Assembly (NCBI RefSeq): GCF_947495255.1
Contig: NZ_CANLYI010000002.1
Coordinates: 248,001-312,000 of the forward strand
Length of the DNA stretch: 64,000 bases
Reading direction: 5' to 3'
Origin: an uncultured Winogradskyella sp.
GTDB taxonomy: Bacteria > Bacteroidota > Bacteroidia > Flavobacteriales > Flavobacteriaceae
Shown in pieces: positions 55,716 to 64,000 of this stretch. Under the pieces are notes generated by a model. The model was not told the DNA's origin. It was given only the letters and a program-made list of their open reading frames with translations, and did no database searches. Each line of letters begins with the position of its first letter. Position 1 is the first letter of the stretch. Position numbers and translations under genes: made by a program.

Positions 55716-58700
55716 ATGAAAAAAAATTACATTTTATTGTTAATGGCCCTATCCATGCTATCCTTTGGATTTGGTCAGACTATTGCGACTATTGATCGCG
55801 ACAATATTGTAGGACCTACAGCTACGTCTACCGTAGCTAACATGTCTTCTATTGGTCTAACCAGAGGGTCTGGTGTAGATCTAAGTACAACCAACACTAA
55901 TTTCACATCGAGAAACTGGACTATCGGTGGAGATCAAGCAGCAGCAGAAGCAGCTAACGACTACATTCAATGGTCTATATCTGCAAACTCTGCCTTTGAA
56001 ATAACTCTAACTGATTTAGACATAAGATTAAGAAGAAATGCAAATGGTCCATCTTCATGGCAGATATTTTACAGTTTAGATAATTTTGCAACAGCAGGTG
56101 TCGCATTGGATACACCTCAAACATTAGCATCATTAACAACAACAATTGGTGGCACCTCTGGATTAACAATTACATCTGGGGTTTCTGGAACTATCTCCTT
56201 TCGTTTATATGCTTGGGGAGCAACAACAAATGCTGGTTGGTTAAGAGTTCTTGGACAAACCGCATGGGCTTCTCCGTTAGCAATTACAAATCCTGGCGTA
56301 CGCCTTTCTGGTAGTGTTTCTACATCATCTACAAATAGTATTGATTCGGATATTATTGCTTCAACATTCGCTTTATTCCCGGTGCAACAAAATATCGATT
56401 ACAATTCTACGTACATCACTCCATCTGGACTTAATTTTAGTAATTCAGTTCCCTTAGGAGCATTTACTATTAGAGATGGTGGAATAGGAAGTGATACTGA
56501 CACAGATGGTACTACTTTAACATCTATTGATTTTGAAGTTACAAATTCTGAAAATTTAGCTGCACTAGCTATTATAGATTTAGGTACATTTGCATCTGTT
56601 GCAGAAACAACATCAGTAACCCCTACTACAACTTTAGATGGATTTAGCATCACTGCTGCAGATGGAGGCACAAGACAATTTGTTGTTTTAGCATCTTTTA
56701 AATCTGTTGTAACCGATAACGAACAAATTCAACTAACAATTTCTAGCGCTACTGCACCTGCTGCAGGCAGCTCTCTTTTTACTAGTTACAATGCTGGAGG
56801 TGCACAAACATCAATAGTAGGTGACGACAACCGTATAGAAGTTATTGCTAGTAAATTCGAATTTACACAACAACCTACTGACGGGAATCAAAATGAAGTA
56901 ATAGTTCCTTTTCCAATTATTAACGCTGTAGATGTTAATTCTAATATAGATTTAGATGCTAATATTACAGGGATTAGTGTCACCGCATCTCCTACTACTG
57001 GTATTATTGCAGAAACTTATGACATGACCAATGGTGAAGCAACATTAGATAACGTTGTATTTACAGAAACTATAACAGGCGTAAGTATTGTTGCTAGTTC
57101 AACTGATATCTCTGGCACAAGTGATACATTTGATATTAATGGCCCACTTCTTAGCATCGCTGGTCAAAACTTTGATTCAGCTACGGACTGGTCATATACA
57201 AGTAATACAGCATATTTTGGTACTGTTTCAGATTGGGGAGACACTGTAGGTTATTTTGGAGAAATCGCATTAGCAGATGCAGCGCCTCTAGATAATCCTC
57301 TTTTCGATAATGTAATTTTTGGAGAAAATGATTTAAATGACACCAGCAATCCTTTCGCTATATTAACTTTTGATAATACTGACGTAAGTACTTACACAGA
57401 TTTACGTATAGAATTTGATTGGCAAGTAAATGGCTATGTAAATAATGCTAACGATATTCAATACCGCCTTTTCCTTAATGGAAGTGCTAGCGGTACTTGG
57501 GTAACCGTGTTTGACGGAAATGGCGATGTAAACGATGCTACAGGAAGAGTTAAAATATCTATACCAGACGGAAATTCTACGGTTGGTTTGCAAGTTAGAT
57601 TAAGAAACAATCTAGATAATGGTTATTCTGGTTTTGACAACTTTAGATTAGTTAGCCAATTTAGCGGTTTAATTTATACAGCTAGTAATGGTTGGAAAGA
57701 TAACATTGAGCCAGATGCTACAACAGGCGCTTTAGATGCTATTGTAATAGACGGAACATACGATGTATCAGGAAATGTACAATTAGATAACCTAATCATA
57801 AATGACGGTGCATCAACTGTTCTTGATTTTGGTGAATCTATAACAACAAACTCAAACATTGTTAATAATGGAGATTTAGAACTTAACTCAATAAGTAGTA
57901 GTTATTCTAGTTTAATCGTAAATGGTACAATTGCAAATGAGGTAACATACAATCGTCATGTAAATCAATTTGCTGATTCTGGTGCTACTACAGGTAAAAA
58001 TGATTTAATATCTGCTCCTGTTACAAATAGCGCTCAAACTTTCAGTGCACTAAGAACTGCTAATACTCAAATACCATCAGGAACAATTGGTGGTGTGCCA
58101 TCTTATTTATTTGGACCTTATGATATTAATACTGGTACTGGCGCATATGTTAATTACACTACAGCTGACGATGCTTCACTCGTAGAATCAGGTATTGGTT
58201 ACAGAACAGCTTCAACGGATGCTGGAGGGTCTTCATTTAAATTTGTTGGAGATGTAGAAACAGGTGTTAAAAGTGTTGACATTAATGTAGGAACAGGAAG
58301 TATTCAAAACCTTATTGGTAACCCATACCCATCTTACATTCAATTATCTACTTTTTTATCTGAAAACAGTGCTGCTTTTAACCCTACAAACTACGGTGTT
58401 TATGGTTATAAAGGTGATGTAACAACAGGATTTGTAGTATGGAACCAAGCGTATTCTGATGCAAACCCAACAGCTAAATTGGCTCCTGGACAAGGTTTCT
58501 TTGTTGCTTCAAAAAGTGGAGGTGCTACAATTAACTTTACACCTGCAATGAGAACAACTGGTGCTTCTGATGATTTTATTGTTGGACGATCAGAAAACCA
58601 AAACTTAGCAAACTTAAGATTACAAGTTGCAAAAGAAGGAAACATATACACAACTGATTTATATTTCAACGATAATGCTTCTTTAAGCATGGATGCTGGA

Positions 58701-59288
58701 TATGATTCTGAAATGTTTGAAACTAATGCTCCTGCATTCTCAATCTATTCTCACTTAGTACAAGATAATCTAAGTAAAAATATGGCTGCACAATCTGTTA
58801 GCTATTCTGACCTAGAAAATGTAACTATTCCATTAGGAATTAACATTGAACAAGGTGTACAAGGAACAGTAAGCATTAGCGAAAGTTTTATACCAGAAGG
58901 TATTGAAGTAACGTTAGAAGATAATGTAAATAATACATTTACTAACTTATTAGAAAGTGATTATGTATTCACACCAAGTACATCATTAACTGATACTGGT
59001 CGTTTTTACCTACACTTTACAACAGAAGCTGCACTGAGTGACTCTGATAATATATTAAATGGTTTAGAAATCTACGCTATCTCTAAAACAATTACAATAA
59101 AAGGATTATTAGAAAGCGATACAATGTTTAATTTATATGATGTACAAGGAAGACTTGTTAACACTACTGAATTAAATTCTAGAAACACACAAAATAGTGT
59201 TGATGTATCTAATCTTTCTGCTGGCATCTATGTTGTACAATTACAAAACAACGCAGGTACTAGAACCCAAAAAGTTATTATCAAATAA
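55716..59288 (+). CDS. Large secreted protein with T9SS type A sorting domain (1190 aa)
   Basis: It has a signal peptide (MKKNYILLLMALSMLSFGFGQ), then a long beta-rich, Thr/Ser/Asn-rich passenger with no recognised enzyme domain. Residues about 480-650 look like a lectin-like or jelly-roll module ('LRIEFDWQVNGYVNNANDIQYRL'). Residues about 725-1015 form a module ending near 'IYSHLVQD' that is clearly shared with the downstream gene. The last ~75 residues are the type A sorting domain ('LYDVQGRLVNTTEL', 'VDVSNLSAGIYVVQLQNNAG', tail 'KVIIK'). It is likely cell-surface attached or released; a role as adhesin or matrix protein is inference. Confidence 0.88.
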   Translation: MKKNYILLLMALSMLSFGFGQTIATIDRDNIVGPTATSTVANMSSIGLTRGSGVDLSTTNTNFTSRNWTIGGDQAAAEAANDYIQWSISANSAFEITLTDLDIRLRRNANGPSSWQIFYSLDNFATAGVALDTPQTLASLTTTIGGTSGLTITSGVSGTISFRLYAWGATTNAGWLRVLGQTAWASPLAITNPGVRLSGSVSTSSTNSIDSDIIASTFALFPVQQNIDYNSTYITPSGLNFSNSVPLGAFTIRDGGIGSDTDTDGTTLTSIDFEVTNSENLAALAIIDLGTFASVAETTSVTPTTTLDGFSITAADGGTRQFVVLASFKSVVTDNEQIQLTISSATAPAAGSSLFTSYNAGGAQTSIVGDDNRIEVIASKFEFTQQPTDGNQNEVIVPFPIINAVDVNSNIDLDANITGISVTASPTTGIIAETYDMTNGEATLDNVVFTETITGVSIVASSTDISGTSDTFDINGPLLSIAGQNFDSATDWSYTSNTAYFGTVSDWGDTVGYFGEIALADAAPLDNPLFDNVIFGENDLNDTSNPFAILTFDNTDVSTYTDLRIEFDWQVNGYVNNANDIQYRLFLNGSASGTWVTVFDGNGDVNDATGRVKISIPDGNSTVGLQVRLRNNLDNGYSGFDNFRLVSQFSGLIYTASNGWKDNIEPDATTGALDAIVIDGTYDVSGNVQLDNLIINDGASTVLDFGESITTNSNIVNNGDLELNSISSSYSSLIVNGTIANEVTYNRHVNQFADSGATTGKNDLISAPVTNSAQTFSALRTANTQIPSGTIGGVPSYLFGPYDINTGTGAYVNYTTADDASLVESGIGYRTASTDAGGSSFKFVGDVETGVKSVDINVGTGSIQNLIGNPYPSYIQLSTFLSENSAAFNPTNYGVYGYKGDVTTGFVVWNQAYSDANPTAKLAPGQGFFVASKSGGATINFTPAMRTTGASDDFIVGRSENQNLANLRLQVAKEGNIYTTDLYFNDNASLSMDAGYDSEMFETNAPAFSIYSHLVQDNLSKNMAAQSVSYSDLENVTIPLGINIEQGVQGTVSISESFIPEGIEVTLEDNVNNTFTNLLESDYVFTPSTSLTDTGRFYLHFTTEAALSDSDNILNGLEIYAISKTITIKGLLESDTMFNLYDVQGRLVNTTELNSRNTQNSVDVSNLSAGIYVVQLQNNAGTRTQKVIIK

Positions 59289-59305
59289 TTGTAAAAGTTA
59301 TATTT

Positions 59306-59340
59306 AAAAAAAGCGCATCTTTCTGAGATGCGCTTTTTTT
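59306..59340 (+). terminator. Intrinsic terminator after the first T9SS gene
   Basis: aaaaaagcgcatct pairs with agatgcgctttttt around a 5-nt loop (59321-59325), ending in a T-tract. Confidence 0.85.
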
Positions 59341-59622
59341 ATTTTTAATATTCTTATATTAAATTAAGTGCTTATAATTTCACATAGTACTTCTTAAAAC
59401 ACAATATCTCGCGTTTTCTTCTATTCTATAAAGTTTTACAACAAACTTTAAACGCTTTTCTAAGACCTAATTACCACATACACACTCAACAATTATTACA
59501 CATTTTATTTGGCGTAAAAAACCATTGTAACTGATAACTGACCAGTGACAAAAAAAAACATCTAATATAATGATGTTAACGGTTTGTTAATATCTAAATA
59601 TAGCATAAACTATCAGTTTTAT

Positions 59623-59630
59623 TATATTTG
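59623..59630 (+). promoter_or_regulatory. Putative -7 element for the second T9SS gene
   Basis: tatatttg matches TAnnTTTG, 157 bp upstream of the ATG at 59788. Confidence 0.5.
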
Positions 59631-59787
59631 CGACCCCTTATCATTACAGACTTAACCGTGTTTTTTACCAATTAACGATTAATAAACATTTTGCAACGAT
59701 TTTACGCAAAAAACTGTAGGGTATTTCTTTTTAGTCTATTCTCATTTTTTCTTAAAACTTGCGTTTTAACTCTAATTAATTAATACA

Positions 59788-62700
59788 ATGAGAAAATTTT
59801 ACGCGTTTTTATTACTCCTTTTAATAGGGAATTTTGGATTTGGACAGACTACTATTTTTAGTGAATCTGGAGGCGGCTCTGAACCTACTGATTGGATTTT
59901 TCAAAATAACGTTACTTCCAACACTATAGATAAAGGAAGTTATTGGTTAGTCGATGCTGGAAGCCCTAGTGATTTTATAACAACAGCAACTTATGATTTA
60001 TCGTCCTATACTGATGCAGAATTCACACTTGATGTTGCATCATTCAATTCAGGATCATATAATCCTGCTAAAATTGAAATATCTTTTGATGGTGGTTCAA
60101 ATTATACGCAAACAGAAACTTCAAGTACAACAATTGGTTCATCATATATAGATGGAGGTACATTTATTTTAAATAGTGTTTCAAGCCAAGTAGTAATCCG
60201 AATATCAAACAATGGAACCTCTGGTAGAGGTGTAAGATTAAGAAACTTAAAATTAATAGCATCTGGCGTTGCATCTACTTGTACAGAACCAATAACAGCG
60301 GCAACAGGATACAACTCAACACTAATAGAATCAAATAGCGCAACTATAAACTGGACAAGAGGAGATGGTGACAATGTACTTGTTTTAATGAAAGAAGGTT
60401 CTGCTGTTGATGCTAGTCCTGTAAATGGAACGGCATACGCAGCAAATACGGCTTTTTCATTAGGTGATGAAATTGGGACAGGGAATTTTGTCGTTTATAA
60501 TGGTACTGCAATTACTGAATCGATTACGGCACTAACTGAAAACACAAACTATCATGTAGCTATTTATGAGTACAATAATACAGATACTTGTTATATTTCT
60601 TCAGTAGAAATCGGCAATTTTACAACACTTGCAAATACGAGAGTGCAATTTACAGCAGCATCGGCTTCAGTTTCTGAAGGTATTGGAACTTATAATTTAG
60701 AATTTTCAATTTCAGATGAAGATGCTACTATAGATACAACTTTCGATATCGCCTTAGTTACAGGTGACCCAACGGATATAGACAACTATACAACGCAATC
60801 AGTGATCTTTTTATCTGGAACCAACACAAATCAAACAGTAGCAATAACAGTAACAGATGATGCTATTTTTGAAACCAATGAAACATTAGTATTTACTATT
60901 CAGAATGTTGCTGGTGGAAATAACGCAACGGTTGGTGGTATCAATACATTCGATTTAACCATTACTAACAACGATACAGCACCTCCAATTACACTTCCAT
61001 ACAATGAAGACTTCTCAAATTGTAGTGCAGCGGAATGGACACCCTTCGATGAAGCTGGTGATGATTCTTGGCTTTGCTCAGGAGGTGAATATGCTATCAA
61101 TGGTTTTACTGGCTCAGATGATTTGGATTGGTTAATTTCTGATTTTACTATAGATTTTGATGCATACAACTCAGTATTAATTGATGTTACAACAAGAGAG
61201 CAGTATGGAAATACTTTAAATGAAGCTGGGGAATTTGAATTGAGGTACTCAACAAATTATTCTGGGTCTGGTGACCCTACACTAGCAACTTGGACAGCTT
61301 TAACTTTTGATCCAGAAAATAATTCTAGCGGAAATGGATTATCAACACCTTCAACATATACTATTAATGCATCAGGTATCACAGGAATAGCGTATTTAGC
61401 ATTTTTCTATGACATGACCGCTGGGTCTGGTGCCGAAGATTGGAGAATAACTGAGGTCTCCATTGAAGAAACTACTGATGTAGATTCTGAAGCAGATGAT
61501 TCTGGTTCTCAGCCTGCAACTACAACCATCAGTTCTTTAGCTGATACGCAAGCAGAAGCTATTGAAGTTTTTAATATGGACTTGTATGATTTTGGTACTA
61601 GTGATGGGCTTAATACCAACGTGACTAAAATTAGATTATACCCTCATTCTACTAATACAGCAGACTGGACAGATAACATACAAGGTGTAACCGTAAGTGA
61701 CGGAAGTCCTATTACAGTGACTAGCGTAACTATAGACGATGCATTTATCGATATTAACTTTACATCAGGAGATTTAACCATTTTAGATAGTGATATTAGC
61801 TCTTTATCTATATCGGTCTATTTAAACACATCAAACATCACAGATGGTGGTATTTTATCTTTTATGGTGGATGTCGACAATCATGGTTTTGAAGCAGATC
61901 CTTCTGGTAGTACTTTTACATCTACTTTTTCTGGAAGTGATTTTAATTCTAATGATTTCACATTAAGTGTAGATGTTACTGAATTAGTATTTACTCAACA
62001 ACCTCCATTAACAGTTGATATTAATACTACAATGCCAAGTGTTATTGTGCAGGCTCAAGATGAAAACGGAAATGTTGATATCGATTACAACCTAGATGTA
62101 GACATTACTTCTTCAGGTACATTAAGTGCTAGCCCAATAACTGAAACGTCAGTTTCTGGCGTGGCTACTTTTACAACTATAACACATACTGAATTGGGTA
62201 CTGATTTAATTTTAACTGCTGATGATGGATTATTAACAGTAATCAACAGTACTAATTTTGATGTAATTGCTTTACCTGAATTTGGTTGGCAAATTACTGC
62301 AGAAAACACAGAGTTTGTTATTGATTTTGATAATACAGTTTTAAACGTTAACGAAGGACAATTTAATGGTTCTGGTATTGTACCAAGTCCATCTGCTGGT
62401 CAGTTAAATTCCAATGCTTGGGCAACAACAGGAATGTCTGATGGCAATACTGATTTTGGCGATTCTGATACCTCTGGAGATTATGCCCGAGGATCGGACT
62501 CTGGAGGTGTTAATAGCGGTGGTTTTTACGCTTTTGAAGTCAATTCAGGCAATTATGGTTTTGGAGCGCAACCAACAGGAAGTGATTGGACCCCTGGAGA
62601 TATTGTATTGAAGTCCCAAAACAAAACCACTCAAGTCGTTACCAGTGTTCTAGTTGAATACACAGTTTATGTCTATAACAATGCAGGAAGGAGTACAGCT

Positions 62701-64000
62701 ATTGATTTTTATTATGGTGAAGACGAAAATTTAGCAACTTATAATTATGTTGCAGGTTTAGATGTTATTACATCAGAAGTTGCAGATGCTAGCCCAATAT
62801 GGGTAGCGGAGCAAAGAAGTACTACAATAACAGGTTTGAGTATTACAGAAAACAATTTCTTTTATTTAAACTGGTATGGTTATGATAACGGAGGTTCTGG
62901 AAGTAGAGATGAGTTTGCAATTGATGATATTAAAATAACCTTCAACCCACCAACAACCTATACCTATAATGGAATATGGTCACCAAGCGATCCAAATGGT
63001 GCTTCGTTATCTACAGAAGCTATAATTATAGAGTCTGGTAATACTTCAATTTCCACAAATACAGATATTAACACCATTACTATAAGTCCTGGCGCTGGCT
63101 TAACCATTGATTCAGGTGCTACGTTAACTGCTATTAATGGCATAACATTAGAGTCTAACGCTACAAGCTATTCTAGTTTAATTTTAGATGGAACTATAGC
63201 AGGTAATGTTGTTTACAAAAGACATGTAAATACATTTAATAACACAACAGGCAGTACAAATGGCCAAAATGACCTTATCTCTCCACCTGTTACTAATGCA
63301 AGTCAAGATTTTGGCACATTTAGAGGAATAAACACAAATATTCCTTCTGGTACTGTTGGTGGTGGTACAACAACATTTTACTTATTTGGACCATATGACA
63401 ATAATGCAAATTCTTATACTTTATTTTCCGATGCTGACGACGCCACAGTCTTAACAGCTGGTGCGGGATACAGAGCAGCATCTACTGACACCTCTACATT
63501 TACATTTATGGGAGCTGTTTTATCCGAAACAGTACCTGTAACTATCACAACAGGTTCTGAAAACGCATGGAATTTAATTGGTAATCCATATCCATCCTAT
63601 ATTAACAGTACTGAATTCCTAACCTCAAATGTATCAAACTTAGATCAAGATGCTGTAGCTATTTATGGTTATGATGGAGATGCTCTAAATGGCTGGACTG
63701 TAATTAATTTAAATAACCCAGAAAATATAACACCAGGACAAGGCTTTATGGTTTTAGCTGATGCACCTAGCGCCGACTTAAACTTTACACCAACAATGCG
63801 AAGAGTATCAGGAGGTGACGATTTTATTTCAGGAAGAACTGAAAACACTAATGCTCATTTTAGTTTAAAAATAGAAAACAATAATACTAAATATAGTACA
63901 GATTTTTATTTTAACAACAACTCTACAAGAGGTTTAGATGAAGGATATGATGCTACAATCTTTACCAGTCAATTACCAGATCTTTACATGTATTCTCATT
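59788..64000 (+). CDS. Very large secreted protein, 3' end outside window (at least 1404 aa)
   Basis: The ATG at 59788 gives a signal peptide (MRKFYAFLLLLLIGNFGFGQ) and the frame stays open to the last base, so the gene is cut by the window edge. Modules seen: an N-terminal beta-sandwich (about 20-165), a fibronectin-like stretch, a Calx-beta domain (about 284-394, 'ASASVSEGIGTYNLEFSISDED', 'VTDDAIFETNETLVFTI'), further beta modules, and from about residue 1115 a module closely similar to residues 725-1015 of the preceding protein ('WNLIGNPYPSYI', 'PGQGFMVLADA', 'LYMYSH'). By comparison, about 175 residues including a T9SS sorting domain should follow. It is probably surface exposed. Confidence 0.88.
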   Translation, partial: MRKFYAFLLLLLIGNFGFGQTTIFSESGGGSEPTDWIFQNNVTSNTIDKGSYWLVDAGSPSDFITTATYDLSSYTDAEFTLDVASFNSGSYNPAKIEISFDGGSNYTQTETSSTTIGSSYIDGGTFILNSVSSQVVIRISNNGTSGRGVRLRNLKLIASGVASTCTEPITAATGYNSTLIESNSATINWTRGDGDNVLVLMKEGSAVDASPVNGTAYAANTAFSLGDEIGTGNFVVYNGTAITESITALTENTNYHVAIYEYNNTDTCYISSVEIGNFTTLANTRVQFTAASASVSEGIGTYNLEFSISDEDATIDTTFDIALVTGDPTDIDNYTTQSVIFLSGTNTNQTVAITVTDDAIFETNETLVFTIQNVAGGNNATVGGINTFDLTITNNDTAPPITLPYNEDFSNCSAAEWTPFDEAGDDSWLCSGGEYAINGFTGSDDLDWLISDFTIDFDAYNSVLIDVTTREQYGNTLNEAGEFELRYSTNYSGSGDPTLATWTALTFDPENNSSGNGLSTPSTYTINASGITGIAYLAFFYDMTAGSGAEDWRITEVSIEETTDVDSEADDSGSQPATTTISSLADTQAEAIEVFNMDLYDFGTSDGLNTNVTKIRLYPHSTNTADWTDNIQGVTVSDGSPITVTSVTIDDAFIDINFTSGDLTILDSDISSLSISVYLNTSNITDGGILSFMVDVDNHGFEADPSGSTFTSTFSGSDFNSNDFTLSVDVTELVFTQQPPLTVDINTTMPSVIVQAQDENGNVDIDYNLDVDITSSGTLSASPITETSVSGVATFTTITHTELGTDLILTADDGLLTVINSTNFDVIALPEFGWQITAENTEFVIDFDNTVLNVNEGQFNGSGIVPSPSAGQLNSNAWATTGMSDGNTDFGDSDTSGDYARGSDSGGVNSGGFYAFEVNSGNYGFGAQPTGSDWTPGDIVLKSQNKTTQVVTSVLVEYTVYVYNNAGRSTAIDFYYGEDENLATYNYVAGLDVITSEVADASPIWVAEQRSTTITGLSITENNFFYLNWYGYDNGGSGSRDEFAIDDIKITFNPPTTYTYNGIWSPSDPNGASLSTEAIIIESGNTSISTNTDINTITISPGAGLTIDSGATLTAINGITLESNATSYSSLILDGTIAGNVVYKRHVNTFNNTTGSTNGQNDLISPPVTNASQDFGTFRGINTNIPSGTVGGGTTTFYLFGPYDNNANSYTLFSDADDATVLTAGAGYRAASTDTSTFTFMGAVLSETVPVTITTGSENAWNLIGNPYPSYINSTEFLTSNVSNLDQDAVAIYGYDGDALNGWTVINLNNPENITPGQGFMVLADAPSADLNFTPTMRRVSGGDDFISGRTENTNAHFSLKIENNNTKYSTDFYFNNNSTRGLDEGYDATIFTSQLPDLYMYSH

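Larger units (their letters stand above)
59289..59787. other. 499-bp intergenic region between two large T9SS genes
   Basis: It starts with a strong terminator (59306-59340) and contains a -7 element (59623-59630), so the second gene has its own transcript with a leader of about 150 nt. No open frame worth reporting was seen. Otherwise the region is AT-rich. Confidence 0.55.

Noticed and set aside
59520-59560. aactgata / aactgacc direct repeat with partial palindrome upstream of the second T9SS gene as an operator
   Set aside because: It is short, imperfect, and lies upstream of the predicted promoter without a known regulator. A chance occurrence is likely.
55975-62611. Open frames on the minus strand and in other frames within the two T9SS genes
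   Set aside because: They are low-complexity shadows of Thr/Ser/Asn-rich coding sequence, with no promoter, no conserved domain and poor codon pattern.
1-64000. tRNA, rRNA, transposase, integrase, prophage or restriction-defence genes
   Set aside because: I looked for these in the open frames and intergenic stretches and saw none that could be supported.

Overview
The window reads as chromosome of a marine-type member of the Flavobacteriaceae (Bacteroidota). The evidence is AT-rich DNA, type IX secretion (T9SS) C-terminal sorting domains, PorT, a TamL-type lipoprotein Omp85, a short primary sigma factor without region 1.1, AccD without its zinc cysteines, and many upstream regions carrying the Bacteroidota -7 promoter element TAnnTTTG instead of -35/-10 boxes and Shine-Dalgarno sites. 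No rRNA, tRNA, CRISPR array, transposase or phage gene was seen.

Layout. Bases 1-28.5 kb are mostly housekeeping: the end of a T9SS protein, a large MORN-like repeat protein, rsmG, a fatty acid desaturase with an aminotransferase, three small C-terminally membrane-anchored proteins, trkA-trkH for potassium uptake, ubiE-porT / RNA methyltransferase / tamL, fbaA, accD, a lipoprotein, a PAS histidine kinase, rpsO, pnp, an outer-membrane protein, an HTH protein, a processive family-2 glycosyltransferase, rpoD, rpe and a CBS-domain protein.

From 28.5 to 55.2 kb every gene is on the minus strand, many overlapping by 4-17 bp. Read in transcription order (right to left) the cluster starts with a DUF2061 protein and a complete sulfate-activation and PAP-recycling set (cysC, cysD, cysN, cysQ). 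Then come GDP-fucose synthesis (gmd, fcl), an OafA-type acyltransferase, a Wzx flippase, a hexapeptide transferase, a small sulfotransferase-like protein, seven glycosyltransferases, a pyruvyl transferase, a Wzy-type polymerase, UDP-xylose synthase, a WcaF-type acetyltransferase, a WecA/MraY-type priming transferase, and finally Wza and Wzc. This is a complete Wzx/Wzy-dependent exopolysaccharide pathway with its own PAPS supply. The inferred product is a sulfated, probably pyruvylated and acylated polymer containing fucose and xylose.

From 55.7 kb to the end are two very large, related, plus-strand secreted T9SS proteins. The second runs off the window. The strongest candidate for a coherent, little-described system is the self-contained sulfated-exopolysaccharide locus.
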